From contig CAKUXM010000002.1 in the NCBI GenBank assembly GCA_934700335.1, forward strand, positions 174,685 to 238,684: a DNA stretch of 64,000 nt, in the 5' to 3' direction. This stretch comes from an uncultured Candidatus Melainabacteria bacterium (lineage in GTDB: Bacteria; Cyanobacteriota; Vampirovibrionia; Gastranaerophilales; Gastranaerophilaceae). The translations under genes and the position numbers were made by a program. Each line of letters begins with the position of its first letter. The first letter of the stretch is position 1. This document shows positions 1 through 9,272 of the stretch, piece by piece. A model generated the notes under the pieces. It had not been told where the DNA came from and made no database searches. It was given only the letters and a program-made list of their open reading frames with translations.

Positions 1-402
1 TCCGTCATAAATAAGTTCAATAAGCCATTTGCCATCTCCTAAATTTTCAAGAGCTTTAGCAGAAAGACAATCGGCAATCTTTATAACCATTCCTTCTTTA
101 ATACGTTTAGAAGGTTTTACAAGTGCTTCCCAAATCTTTTCTTCTTTTTGTTTTAATAAAAAGATTTCAATAAAAGCCCCTGTATCTTTGTGTCCATATA
201 GTCTTGCAGGAATAACTTTTGTATTATTTAAAACCAAAATACAATTATCATCTAAGTAATCAACAATGTCATAAAAATGTTTATGATAAAATTTGTGTTC
301 TTCTCTGTTTAGCACCATCATTCGTGAATTTTCACGTTTTTCACTTGGTGTTTGAGCAATCAATTCTTCTGGTAAATCATAATCAAATTCTGAAACTAAC
401 AC
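1..402 (-). CDS. queA: S-adenosylmethionine:tRNA ribosyltransferase-isomerase (QueA), partial
   Basis: This is the N-terminal 134 residues of QueA; the rest lies beyond the left edge. QueA transfers the ribosyl part of SAM to preQ1 in tRNA to make epoxyqueuosine in the cytoplasm. The reverse-strand frame is open to the edge and starts with GTG at 402-400, so an ATG-only scan misses it. The protein begins MLVSEFDYDLPEELIAQTP and continues with EKRENSRMMVL, LNNTKVIPARLYG and KPSKRI, the usual QueA signature segments. It begins 5 nt after the yidC stop, with only a weak GAAAGAG ribosome site inside the yidC end, so translational coupling is likely. Confidence 0.9.
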   Translation of the reverse strand, partial: MLVSEFDYDLPEELIAQTPSEKRENSRMMVLNREEHKFYHKHFYDIVDYLDDNCILVLNNTKVIPARLYGHKDTGAFIEIFLLKQKEEKIWEALVKPSKRIKEGMVIKIADCLSAKALENLGDGKWLIELIYDG

Positions 403-407
403 TATAA

Positions 408-1490
408 TTACTCTTTCGGTTCAATTTTTTTAGCTCTTGCAACAATATCATCGTCGATTTTTTGTTTCTTTTCTTCTTCTTCTTTGTCCATTTGTTTGTT
501 AATAACAACTGTTTGAACAACTTGGAATACGTTTGAAACAACTAAGTATAACAATACCCCTGCAGGAATTGGGATAAAGATAAATGTTGCAGTCAACATA
601 ATTGGCATGAAAGTATTCATTGATTTTTGCATTGCTTGTTGAGCAGGATCCATTTTTTGGTTTTTGTTTGTTGCCATCATAACTTTTTGGCTGAATACCA
701 TTGTTAAACCAAACAATACAATTAACAATAATACGTCATAGTGCAAACTATTTTTAACAGGAATAGAAGGCATTGAGTTAATCAAGATACCGTCTTTTCT
801 TTCAAATGTAGCATCTTCTGATTCTTTAGTTTGCATATTTGTAACTTTAACTTCTGCTTTTTGAATTTTGTCAAGTTGAGAGAATTTCAAATCTAAACTG
901 TCTAAGCTGATTTTGAAATCAATGTTTTCTCCAGGAATTAAATCACCTTGAATACTCAAAGCTTTATTAGGTTTTTCAATTTTCACACCGTCCATTTCGG
1001 TGCCGTCATTGAAATAAACCTTAGCAGTTTTGTTCAACATGAAAGTATCATATTTTGCAGCGCCCATAGTACCGTCGTTTGAAATACCTGCGCTTGTTTT
1101 TAATGTTGAATCAAGTCTGTTGATAAACAAGAATGATGTATCACCAGCCATTGAAATGAATTGTGGGCTCATTAATGATGTGTATAACAAAATGAAAATT
1201 GGCATTTGGATAAGAAGTGGAAAACAACCAGCCATTGGATTGAATTTGTGTTCCTTATAGAAATCCATCATTTTCTTTTGCATTAATTGTGGGTCATTTT
1301 TGTATCTATCTTGAATAGCCTTCATTTTTGGTTGAAGGGTTTGCATAATACGCATAGAGCGTTGTTGTGAAACACCCAAAGGCCACATCAAAACTCTTAT
1401 TACAACTGTTAATAAGATAATACCTACACCAAAACCACCAACTACTGATAGTGATTTTAACAATTTTATCATTAATGTTACGAAATCCAT
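408..1490 (-). CDS. yidC: YidC/Oxa1 membrane protein insertase
   Basis: YidC inserts and folds inner-membrane proteins, alone or with SecYEG. The first core helix (about residues 15-37) holds the conserved hydrophilic-groove arginine (R32 in VVIRVLMWPLG). A charged cytoplasmic hairpin follows (38-88), then a helix at 89-108, two more at about 252-270 and 293-327, and a lysine/glutamate-rich tail. The large N-terminal periplasmic domain of E. coli YidC is absent. Instead about 130 residues (118-250), predicted soluble and beta-rich, are inserted between the second and third core helices. I recall a comparable insertion in cyanobacterial YidC. At 360 residues the length also fits that type. The gene sits between queA and a small membrane-protein gene in a minus-strand run. 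Confidence 0.93.
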   Translation of the reverse strand: MDFVTLMIKLLKSLSVVGGFGVGIILLTVVIRVLMWPLGVSQQRSMRIMQTLQPKMKAIQDRYKNDPQLMQKKMMDFYKEHKFNPMAGCFPLLIQMPIFILLYTSLMSPQFISMAGDTSFLFINRLDSTLKTSAGISNDGTMGAAKYDTFMLNKTAKVYFNDGTEMDGVKIEKPNKALSIQGDLIPGENIDFKISLDSLDLKFSQLDKIQKAEVKVTNMQTKESEDATFERKDGILINSMPSIPVKNSLHYDVLLLIVLFGLTMVFSQKVMMATNKNQKMDPAQQAMQKSMNTFMPIMLTATFIFIPIPAGVLLYLVVSNVFQVVQTVVINKQMDKEEEEKKQKIDDDIVARAKKIEPKE

Positions 1491-1570
1491 TATTATTTCC
1501 TCAAATCTTTTTTATTTCCCTAATCTAACTTTGTCTAGGATACATTAAACACAATACCCAGTCAAGAAAT

Positions 1571-1867
1571 TTAGTTATTATTGTTTTCTAAAGCGCTTTT
1601 TAGGGCTTTTTCTAAAACAACAATTTTTTGTTCTAAAACTTCTACTTTTGATGAATTTTCTGTATCAGAAATATCGATTTTTTCTACTTGTCTTTTGTAG
1701 CTTTTTAGTTTGTCGTTCAAAATCATAACAAAAGATTGCATATACAAAATACCTGCAACTACACCAATCACACCTGCTACAGCAATCCATTTGTTTTGTA
1801 ATCTATAAGATAGGTATGCAATTACAGCAACCAATAATATTGTCATTATTTTAAATAAAATTTTCAA
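1571..1867 (-). CDS. small membrane protein with C-terminal coiled coil
   Basis: I do not recognise a family for this 98-residue protein. Two hydrophobic stretches (about residues 3-21 and 27-50) look like a membrane hairpin. Residues 55-98 are charged with heptad-like spacing (VEVLEQKIVVLEKALKSAL), so a short cytoplasmic coiled coil is likely. The start overlaps the stop of the upstream pseudouridine synthase by 4 nt, which suggests translational coupling. The position just before yidC may mean a link to membrane assembly, but this is only context. Confidence 0.6.
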   Translation of the reverse strand: MKILFKIMTILLVAVIAYLSYRLQNKWIAVAGVIGVVAGILYMQSFVMILNDKLKSYKRQVEKIDISDTENSSKVEVLEQKIVVLEKALKSALENNNN

Positions 1868-2772
1868 TTTCTACTCCTTAAATATCTAAGTACCTTCTCT
1901 AACTTTTCGTCTTTGTCAATTTGTACGTTTATTATCTCATTAGAAAAAGGCTTTGTAAAGGTTAAACTATACGCCATTAAAACTTGTTCTTGCGTATGAA
2001 TTTTAGAAGTTCCAGCACCATACAAAGTGTCATTTAAAACAGGGTGTCCTATTGACGCCATGTGAACTCTGATTTGATGAGTACGACCAGTTTTTAATTC
2101 TAATTCTACAAACGTATTTTCTTTAAATCTTTCTAAAACCTTGTAATAAGTTAAACTGTCTCTTCCACCTTCAACAATATCCATTCTTTGAGGATTTTTA
2201 AGACATCTTCCGATTGGTTTATTAATTACGCCATTATCTTCGTCAATAACCCCTTTTACTACTGCATAATATTTTCTAATAGCGGTTTTTTCTTTGATTT
2301 GTTTTTGCAAAAACTCATGTGTTTTATTATTTTTTGCAACCATTAAAAGCCCAGAAGTGTTTCTATCCAAGCGATGTACAATGCCTCTTCTAAACTCTCC
2401 GCCAATATCAGACAAAGTTTCAGGACAATAATTTAAAAGAGCATTAACAAGTGTCCCCGAATTTTCTTTACCTGCTGGGTGAGTCAACATGCCAGAAGGC
2501 TTGTTCACAACAAGCATATTTTCATCTTCATAAACAATATCTAATTTTATATCCTCAGCCTCAAGTGGTTTAACCTCAAAAACTGATTTATCAAACGCTA
2601 CTTTATCTTTTTCTTTTAAAAAATAAGAAGGCTTTTTAGCCTTGTCATTAACAAGTACAAGACCTTTTTTTATAGCATCTTGAACGGTTTCCCTTGAAAT
2701 ATCTGCAAACATTTCAGATACAAATTTATCAAGTCTTTTATGCTCTTCGTTTTCGTCTATTATATATTCCAT
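1864..2772 (-). CDS. rluD: RluA/RluD-family 23S rRNA pseudouridine synthase
   Basis: This enzyme isomerises uridine to pseudouridine in RNA, probably in 23S rRNA. An N-terminal S4-like RNA-binding segment covers about residues 1-60. The catalytic domain follows, with the family signature HRLDRNTSG at 133-141; D137 is the expected catalytic aspartate. The later motif LKTGRTHQIRVHMASIGHP is also typical of the RluA/RluC/RluD group. The 302-residue length is normal. It begins 1 nt after the lspA stop, an arrangement common in many bacteria, where lspA and rluD are neighbours. The exact target (RluD or RluC type) cannot be settled from sequence alone. Confidence 0.9.
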   Translation of the reverse strand: MEYIIDENEEHKRLDKFVSEMFADISRETVQDAIKKGLVLVNDKAKKPSYFLKEKDKVAFDKSVFEVKPLEAEDIKLDIVYEDENMLVVNKPSGMLTHPAGKENSGTLVNALLNYCPETLSDIGGEFRRGIVHRLDRNTSGLLMVAKNNKTHEFLQKQIKEKTAIRKYYAVVKGVIDEDNGVINKPIGRCLKNPQRMDIVEGGRDSLTYYKVLERFKENTFVELELKTGRTHQIRVHMASIGHPVLNDTLYGAGTSKIHTQEQVLMAYSLTFTKPFSNEIINVQIDKDEKLEKVLRYLRSRN

Positions 2773-2773
2773 T

Positions 2774-3292
2774 TTAGATATTCTTCAAAATATTTTTGTG
2801 TAATAACAAAATTATTATAGCAACAACGCTAATATTTATAGCCATATCAGAGAAGTTAAAAATTGGAAATTCAACGAAATTCAAATAAATAAAATCTCTT
2901 ACATAACCTAAAAATATACGTTCGTATAAATTACAAAATATGCCAGACATCAATAAAGATGACCAGAAAACACCCTTCATAGAAAGTGTTGATAAATTGT
3001 TTACGGTATAAACGAGAACCACCAATAAAGCAATTACAGAAAGGATTGTAACTGCGTAAGGATATTCCTCTAACAAGCTAAAAGCAGCACCAGTATTTTG
3101 AACATATCTAAGCGCAAAAACAGGATTAGAAACAGTTAAGCCTAAATCCATTTCATCAAGTAATAAGTCTGTGCAGTACATATTTGCAACAATAAAAAAC
3201 ACCAATGTTACAATCAAATATACCATTTTACTAACGATTGGTTGTTCTTGAGTTTTTTTAGATGTTCTAGTTTTTCTTTTCTTTTTCGCCAT
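2774..3292 (-). CDS. lspA: lipoprotein signal peptidase (signal peptidase II)
   Basis: LspA cleaves the signal peptide of diacylglyceryl-prolipoproteins in the inner membrane. After a lysine/arginine-rich head (residues 1-22) there are four hydrophobic helices. The conserved segment QNTGAAFSLL is at 65-74. The two catalytic aspartates are D133 (GYVRDFI) and D149 (FNFSDMAI). The usual GNLxDR motif reads CNLYER at 120-125, so a normally conserved Asp next to the active site is Glu; the catalytic pair is intact. The start lies inside the end of the preceding secreted-protein gene (26 nt overlap), giving tight coupling. Confidence 0.93.
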   Translation of the reverse strand: MAKKKRKTRTSKKTQEQPIVSKMVYLIVTLVFFIVANMYCTDLLLDEMDLGLTVSNPVFALRYVQNTGAAFSLLEEYPYAVTILSVIALLVVLVYTVNNLSTLSMKGVFWSSLLMSGIFCNLYERIFLGYVRDFIYLNFVEFPIFNFSDMAINISVVAIIILLLHKNILKNI

Positions 3293-4157
3293 TATCTTTT
3301 ACCGTAATAAATTTGTTTTCTGGAACAACATTAACTCTGTTAATAATATAACCAACGCCTGTTAAAAGTGTTTCTACTTGCTTATCCTTTGTAAGAACAG
3401 GTTTTGTAATGCAATAAGTTGCAACAACGTATTCGTTTAAATTGTCTTTATTTGATTTAAAAACTCTTTCTAAAATGCCGTCTTGAGGAACTTTTCTGTA
3501 AACCTCTTCTGCATTTTTGTGAGGATAAATAATTTTTTCTTGACCAATTGTAGCGATAACGAAAGAATCTCTAGGAACACCTTTAACGTTAAAAGTTACA
3601 ACATAATCTTTGTTAGCTAAAATTCTGTTTGGTGCATAGAATTTGATATCCAAGTCTTTAGCTTTTTCAAACGCTAAAACAGTTTGTTCATCTACAACGT
3701 AGTCAGAGGCGAATTTCCAAGAACCTCTTGTGTGTTCTAAATAATAAACAACATTTGAAATACTTTTTAAATCACCTGTTACAGACTTATCATCAATTTG
3801 TTCAGTAGTTATACCAGTAAGAATTTCTTCAACCTCTGCAATTGCATAATTGCCGTTTATTTGAACATTTTTTATGTTCATTTGGTGTTTAACGTCAGAA
3901 TATTTCGTCCAAGTTTTTTTGATAATGTCTAAATACACCTTTTTAGGCATTGCATCAATTGTGATATAATCGTCAGAATGCAAATTTTTAATACCGTCAA
4001 GGTCTTGAGCATTTTCATATTTTACATATTCATTCAAAACTGCTTTAACTTCTTTTATAGCAACAGTTTGAGATTGTTGCTCTGGCGCAACTGATTTAGC
4101 CATAGCTATTGGAGCTAAAAATAATATAAAAGCAATTGTTAAAATAATCTTCTTCAT
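3267..4157 (-). CDS. secreted NTF2-like-fold protein
   Basis: The first 20 residues (MKKIILTIAFILFLAPIAMA) are a clear signal peptide. Residues about 30-150 (VLNEYVKYENAQDLDGIKNLHSDD, then an alternating beta pattern) resemble the NTF2/SnoaL-like fold, which binds small ligands or acts as a scaffold. The remaining 140 residues are beta-rich and I cannot place them. It overlaps lspA by 26 nt and lies 14 nt after the FliI-type ATPase gene. It may act in the periplasm or at the envelope; no enzyme motif is visible. Confidence 0.7.
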   Translation of the reverse strand: MKKIILTIAFILFLAPIAMAKSVAPEQQSQTVAIKEVKAVLNEYVKYENAQDLDGIKNLHSDDYITIDAMPKKVYLDIIKKTWTKYSDVKHQMNIKNVQINGNYAIAEVEEILTGITTEQIDDKSVTGDLKSISNVVYYLEHTRGSWKFASDYVVDEQTVLAFEKAKDLDIKFYAPNRILANKDYVVTFNVKGVPRDSFVIATIGQEKIIYPHKNAEEVYRKVPQDGILERVFKSNKDNLNEYVVATYCITKPVLTKDKQVETLLTGVGYIINRVNVVPENKFITVKDNGEKEKKN

Positions 4158-4171
4158 AAATTCATTATACC

Positions 4172-5521
4172 TTAAACATCTACATTTGACATCATATCAA
4201 TTAATGTACTTATCGTTGTATCCATACTTACAATATCAGTTGTTCTTTGTTGCAAGAAACCGTTAATTTGAGGCATCATTTGAATAGCAATATCAAGAGT
4301 AGGGTTAGAACCTTGTTGATACATACCAACATCAATCAAATCCTTGTTTTCTCTATATAATGCCAATAATTTACGCATTTTACCAGCAGCAGCCTTGTGT
4401 TCAGGTGTTGCAATCGCACTCATCAAACGGGAAATACTACCAAGTACGTCAATCGCTGGGTAGTGGTTGGCTTCGGCTACTTTTCTTGATAAGAAAATGT
4501 GCCCGTCCGTAATACCACGCACCGTATCTACGATAGGGTCATTGATATCATCACCCTCCATAAGTACTGTATAAAAGGCTGTAATAGAACCTTTTGGACT
4601 GTTACCGGCTCTTTCAAGAACTTTTTGTAACCAAGAAAAGATTGAAGGTGGATAACCTTTCATTGTAGGAGGTTCACCCAATGATAAACCAACTTCACGA
4701 CCTGCCATCGCACAACGTGTAATTGTATCGGTCATTAAGAAAACTTTTTTACCTTGATCTCTGAAATATTCACAAACCGCCGTTGCTGCCAATAAACATT
4801 TTTGACGAATCAAAGGAGGTTGATCACCTGTTGCACAAACAAGAACAGATTTTTTCATACCTTCTTCGCCCAAAGCATCTTCAATAAATTCTTTAACCTC
4901 ACGACCACGTTCACCAATCAGTGCAACTACGTTTACGTCAGCATCAGAATTTCTGGCAATCATACCCAAAAGTGTTGATTTACCAACCCCAGAACCGGCA
5001 AACAGACCCATACGTTGTCCGCAACCGAATGTCAAACAACTATCTATCGCTCTAACCCCTGTAGAAAACATTTCAGTAATGATAGGTCTTTCAAAAGGAC
5101 TTGGAGGTGGACCCTCGATACTTCGCCATTGAGCATTTTCAAGCTCCAATGGGTGTCCGTCCATTGGATTTCCCATAGGGTCAATCAATCTACCCAACAA
5201 GAATTCGCCAACTGGAATTGTAATTGGCTGACCAGTTGATGATACCAAACAACCTTGCCCTATCCCGTTACCATCTAAAAGTAAAAGTAATTGCGCAACT
5301 TCTCCTTTAAATGCTGCAACTTCTGCGGGTTTCTTTTCGCCTGTATTTGTTTCAATATAGCACAAATCGCCAATCTTCAAGCCAGGAAGTTTAACCTCAA
5401 CCGTCAAACCCAATAATTTTGATACCGTACCTTTGTATTGATAAAGACAAGTATTATCAATAATACGTTTTGCTTTTGATTTTATATTGTCTAATCTTTC
5501 TTGATCGATATCTTCAAACAT
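4172..5521 (-). CDS. fliI: FliI/YscN-type ATPase of a flagellar or type III export apparatus
   Basis: This is the hexameric ATPase that unfolds substrates at a type III/flagellar export gate. Walker A (AGSGVGKS) is at residues 175-182 and Walker B (VFLMTD) at 260-265. The segments GYPPSIFSWLQKVLERAG, KGSITAFYTVLMEGDD and DGHIFLSRKVAEANHYPAID match FliI/SctN rather than F1-beta or Rho. The N-terminal beta barrel (about 25-95) is present and the 449-residue length is normal. No other flagellar or secretion gene is next to it; its neighbours are an NTF2-like secreted protein and an unknown secreted protein. Several no-signal-peptide proteins elsewhere in the window could be its substrates (inference). 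Confidence 0.9.
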   Translation of the reverse strand: MFEDIDQERLDNIKSKAKRIIDNTCLYQYKGTVSKLLGLTVEVKLPGLKIGDLCYIETNTGEKKPAEVAAFKGEVAQLLLLLDGNGIGQGCLVSSTGQPITIPVGEFLLGRLIDPMGNPMDGHPLELENAQWRSIEGPPPSPFERPIITEMFSTGVRAIDSCLTFGCGQRMGLFAGSGVGKSTLLGMIARNSDADVNVVALIGERGREVKEFIEDALGEEGMKKSVLVCATGDQPPLIRQKCLLAATAVCEYFRDQGKKVFLMTDTITRCAMAGREVGLSLGEPPTMKGYPPSIFSWLQKVLERAGNSPKGSITAFYTVLMEGDDINDPIVDTVRGITDGHIFLSRKVAEANHYPAIDVLGSISRLMSAIATPEHKAAAGKMRKLLALYRENKDLIDVGMYQQGSNPTLDIAIQMMPQINGFLQQRTTDIVSMDTTISTLIDMMSNVDV

Positions 5522-5544
5522 AATTGGTATTATATCACTTTTTC

Positions 5545-6183
5545 TTAAATTTTAGTAATTTCTGTATCTAAGTTTAAATCAATGTACTTAAATATGTTAT
5601 TAACAATTCCTGCTGGAAAGAAGTAATTGTTATTTGCCGGAGTAATCTTAATTATAGCATTTTTTTTATCAACAGTTGCAACACTTAACAAAAATTGCTT
5701 TTTAACAACTGAAAATAAAATATAACCGCTTTTTGACTGTAATTCATCAATAGTAAATCTGTTTGCATTAATAGATGCAACTGCTAAATAAAACAACTTT
5801 TCTGTATCAGTTGGGAAAATTTTTGTACAATTCTGAAACGAAATCATTTGTGGAGTTGTTTGAGAAACCTGTTGAGTAGTTACAGGAGTAGGACTCGCTG
5901 TTGTAGTCGTATAATTTAAAGTCTGGGTTGTTTTTGGCGCTGATATATTTAAAGTCGCATTTTTCACAACTGGAACATTTGTTGATTGATTTACTTTTGG
6001 AACATAATTAACAGACGGAGTCAATGTTTGAACAGGTTTAGATGGTGGTTCAACAATGTGAGGTTTAATAACAGGTGCAGAACTGAAAATTGGTTCAGCC
6101 TTAATAACCTCTGCTGCATATCCAACAGATACCATTAAACAAAATATTAATAATATACTTAATATTTTTACTGTTCTTGCCAT
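5545..6183 (-). CDS. secreted proline/threonine-rich protein
   Basis: I do not recognise this 212-residue protein. It has a signal peptide (about residues 1-23, ending VSVGYAA). A low-complexity Pro/Thr/Val linker follows (about 25-110), and then a compact C-terminal domain of about 95 residues starting at NCTKIFPTDTEKLFYLA. The linker would suit a protein that spans the envelope or tethers the C-terminal domain. Its start overlaps the last 16 nt of polA and it precedes the export ATPase gene by 23 nt, so all three are probably co-transcribed. Confidence 0.6.
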   Translation of the reverse strand: MARTVKILSILLIFCLMVSVGYAAEVIKAEPIFSSAPVIKPHIVEPPSKPVQTLTPSVNYVPKVNQSTNVPVVKNATLNISAPKTTQTLNYTTTTASPTPVTTQQVSQTTPQMISFQNCTKIFPTDTEKLFYLAVASINANRFTIDELQSKSGYILFSVVKKQFLLSVATVDKKNAIIKITPANNNYFFPAGIVNNIFKYIDLNLDTEITKI

Positions 6184-8975
6184 GTTCTACCTAAGTTTAC
6201 ATCAACTTTCAAAGGAATTGCAAGAGGCTGATTTAATTCCATTGCTTTTACTACAATTTCTTTTACTTCATCTTGTTCTTCTTTTTGAACTTCAATTACA
6301 AGTTCATCGTGTACTTGCATAACCATTTTTGATTTTAAGTTATGATTGTTCAACTCTTTATAAGTTTCAATCATCGCAAGCTTAATCAAATCCGCCGCAG
6401 TACCTTGCAAAGGTTGATTAATTGCTGCTCGTTTACCAAACTCTCTTATCATATGGTTTGGACTAGAAAGTTCGTTTTGAACGTATCTTTTTCTGCCAAA
6501 AATTGTTTCTACATAACCATGAGAAAGTGCAAATGCAACTGTGTTTTCCATATAATTATGTACTCTTGGATATGTCATAAAATATCTATCGATAAAATCT
6601 TGAGCTTCATTTGCAGAAATACCCAAAGCTTTTGCAAGACCGTATTTAGTTTGACCATAAATAATACCAAAGTTTACAGCCTTAGATTTGTAACGCATTT
6701 CTTTTGTAACTTCTTCCACAGGAACTCCAAAAACTTTTGATGCTGTAATTGTATGAACATCATGGTTTGTTCTAAAAGCATCAATTAAATTTTCATCTTT
6801 TGAAACATGCGCCAATAATCTCAACTCAATTTGGGAATAATCGGCAGACAAAATTAAATTATTTTCCTTATCTCTAGGAATTATACATGCTCTTAATTTG
6901 TTACCTTCCTTTGTTCTTGTCGGAATATTTTGCAAATTTGGATTAGAAGAAGAAAGACGTCCAGTTGTTGTAACTGTTTGATTATAAGTCGTATGAACTC
7001 TTTCATCTTTATCAATCAATTCTGGCAAAGAATCTGTATAAGTATTTTTTAATTTTGCATATTTTCTAACTTCTAAAATATATTTGCAAATTTCATGTTC
7101 TTCAGCTAATTCTTCTAAAACTTCGGCACCAGTTGATTTCTTTTTCTTTTTACCTGTTCCTTTTAGTTCAAGCTTTTCAAATAAAATTTCGCTAACTTGT
7201 TTTGGCGAATTGATATTAAAAGTTTCACCCGCAATTTGATAAATCTTTTCTTCGTAATTTTTAATCTCTGATTCCATTTCTTTTGAAAGTTCTTGAAGAT
7301 ATTCTTTATCCAAAGAAACCCCAGTAAATTCCATATCGGCAAGGACGTAAAGAAGAGGAATTTCAAAATTACTTAATAATTTTTGTTCTTTTTCATCTAA
7401 ATTTTCCTTCCAATATTTAGAAAGTTCCGCTGTTACAAACGCTCTATCAGAAGAAAATCTGAATAACTCATCTTCCATTGCTCTTTTGTAATCGTAAACA
7501 TCTTTTTTAACCTTAATACTATCTGGCATCTTTTCCATAATATAACCTAAAAAGTTTAAAGTCTGAATATCAAGTTCATGCTTATTTGCAGGGTTTTTGA
7601 TATAACTTGCTAAAGTTACATCACATTTAATACCTTTTAAGTTAATTCCGGCATTTTTTAAAATATTAATATCATCTTTACCGTCATAAGTTATTTTTTT
7701 GATATTTTCATCTTCAAAAATTTCTTTTAAATCAGCTAAAACTTTTTCAGTTGCAGGAACGTAATAAACTTTATCCTTTAATGCAAAAGTTAAAGCTATA
7801 ATTTCACTATTTACAGCATTTTTAAAGTTTGCAACAATATCTAGTGCAAAAACTTTTTCCTCTTTTATTTTTGAAATAAGAGAAGAAATGTCATTAGATA
7901 AAATTTCTTTTTCATAGGATAAATTTTTATCGTTAATAATATCTTTTGCAACATCAGCAAATAAGCCTAATTGCATTGAGCCGTCAACATTTTGAGTTGA
8001 TTTAGGAGTATCAAACAAAGATTGTTGAGCCTGTTGAGGTTCTTCTTTTGGTTTTTGTTGAGCAGTAGAAACTGTTTCTCCTTTATTAAATGCTCTCATA
8101 ATTTTATCAATATTTCTTACAAATGAATTTAATTGATATTTTCTTAAAAAGTTAAGTGCATTTTCTATATCTGGAAGTTCAATCTTTGCACTTTCAAAAT
8201 CAAAATCAATATCAACATCACGGATAATAGTAGCAAGTTTTTGGCTTAACAAAGCCATATCCTTACCATCACAAAGTTTTGTTTTAACTGAAGGCGGAGT
8301 AAGATTTTCGCAATCTGCTAAAATATTTTCTAATGTTTGATATTGCGCTAAAAGTTTTTGCGCAGTTTTTTCTCCAATACCTTTAACACCTGGAATATTG
8401 TCTGAAACGTCCCCCCTAAGCGCTTTATAATCTATAACTTGATTAGGATAAACTCCCCATTTTTCAAAAACTTTATCCCAATTATATTGGATTAATTTTC
8501 CGCCATAAGGAATTAAAACTTGAGTCAAGCCTTCTTTATCTATCAATTGAAAAGAGTCTTGGTCGCCTGTAAGAATATAAGTTTTATCACCTTTTTCAGA
8601 AGCCATTTTACTGATTGTACCAATCAAGTCGTCCGCTTCAAAACCTTCTTTTGTATAAATAGGAATATTAAAAGCATTTAGTCCTTCGCAAATATAACCA
8701 AGTTGCTGATGTAAAGAATCAGGCATAGCCTCTCTTTGACCCTTATATTCCTCATACATATCTGTTCTAAATGTATGACGACTAACATCAAAAGTTACAA
8801 CTAAAGAATCTGGGTTGATATTTTTATTTTCCAATAAATCAAAAATAGCTTTAAAAAAACCATAAACAGCCCACGTTTGAACATTGTCTGATGTTTGCAT
8901 ATTTGTACGCTCTAGAGCATAGTATTGTCTAAAAGCTAAAGCGTGTCCGTCAATTAATATCAGTGTTTTTCCCAT
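6168..8975 (-). CDS. polA: DNA polymerase I
   Basis: Pol I fills gaps and removes RNA primers in replication and repair. The N-terminal 5'-3' nuclease domain (about 1-290) has LILIDGHALAFRQYYA, EADDLIGT and the helix-hairpin-helix GVKGIGEKTAQKLL. The polymerase domain has motif A (SADYSQIELRLLAHVS), motif B (RYKSKAVNFGIIYGQT) and motif C (VMQVHDELVIE), all intact. The middle domain looks like a decayed 3'-5' exonuclease: the usual FDTET motif reads ALDIVANF (near residue 379) and the later NxxxD and YxxxD motifs are also altered. The polymerase is therefore probably not proofreading, like Taq. The length of 935 residues is normal. Confidence 0.96.
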   Translation of the reverse strand: MGKTLILIDGHALAFRQYYALERTNMQTSDNVQTWAVYGFFKAIFDLLENKNINPDSLVVTFDVSRHTFRTDMYEEYKGQREAMPDSLHQQLGYICEGLNAFNIPIYTKEGFEADDLIGTISKMASEKGDKTYILTGDQDSFQLIDKEGLTQVLIPYGGKLIQYNWDKVFEKWGVYPNQVIDYKALRGDVSDNIPGVKGIGEKTAQKLLAQYQTLENILADCENLTPPSVKTKLCDGKDMALLSQKLATIIRDVDIDFDFESAKIELPDIENALNFLRKYQLNSFVRNIDKIMRAFNKGETVSTAQQKPKEEPQQAQQSLFDTPKSTQNVDGSMQLGLFADVAKDIINDKNLSYEKEILSNDISSLISKIKEEKVFALDIVANFKNAVNSEIIALTFALKDKVYYVPATEKVLADLKEIFEDENIKKITYDGKDDINILKNAGINLKGIKCDVTLASYIKNPANKHELDIQTLNFLGYIMEKMPDSIKVKKDVYDYKRAMEDELFRFSSDRAFVTAELSKYWKENLDEKEQKLLSNFEIPLLYVLADMEFTGVSLDKEYLQELSKEMESEIKNYEEKIYQIAGETFNINSPKQVSEILFEKLELKGTGKKKKKSTGAEVLEELAEEHEICKYILEVRKYAKLKNTYTDSLPELIDKDERVHTTYNQTVTTTGRLSSSNPNLQNIPTRTKEGNKLRACIIPRDKENNLILSADYSQIELRLLAHVSKDENLIDAFRTNHDVHTITASKVFGVPVEEVTKEMRYKSKAVNFGIIYGQTKYGLAKALGISANEAQDFIDRYFMTYPRVHNYMENTVAFALSHGYVETIFGRKRYVQNELSSPNHMIREFGKRAAINQPLQGTAADLIKLAMIETYKELNNHNLKSKMVMQVHDELVIEVQKEEQDEVKEIVVKAMELNQPLAIPLKVDVNLGRTWQEQ

Positions 8976-9023
8976 ACGGCTATTTTCTCATAAATTCTGG
9001 TAAATATCAAATGATTAACAATT

Positions 9024-9060
9024 GGTGAATTGTGAGTAGCGAGTAGTGAGTGGTGAATAG
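9024..9060. repeat. degenerate gtgagtag short repeat
   Basis: About four imperfect copies of a 7-9 base unit (gtgagtag / gtgaatag). Similar tracts occur at 14128-14157, 16271-16303 and 20992-21030, always between genes. Function unknown. Confidence 0.7.
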
Positions 9061-9067
9061 AATACTC

Positions 9068-9272
9068 TGTCATTCCGGACTACAATCCGGAATCTGAGGT
9101 TTGGGAATGGATAAAAGCAATCGTTAATCAGATGCTGAATCACACTACGTTTCCTTTTATCCGTAAGGCATTAAATTGGATAATATGCCTAACGGCTTAA
9201 AGTCAACTACGGAGACAGGCTCACAAGTTTCGCTCTAGCTCAACTGTTCGCTTTGTCAAGTTCAGCATGACA
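9068..9272. repeat. dispersed structured element, copy 1
   Basis: This 205-nt element starts TGTCATTCCGGA and ends AGCATGACA, so its ends are inverted. Inside are a hairpin (ATTCCGGA / TCCGGAAT) and a second one around GGCAT / ATGCC. Copy 2 at 58897-59100 is a close relative over its whole length in the same orientation. A third, longer element (21035-21330) shares only the ends and flank. It looks like a non-autonomous mobile repeat or a structured RNA repeat. Confidence 0.75.
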
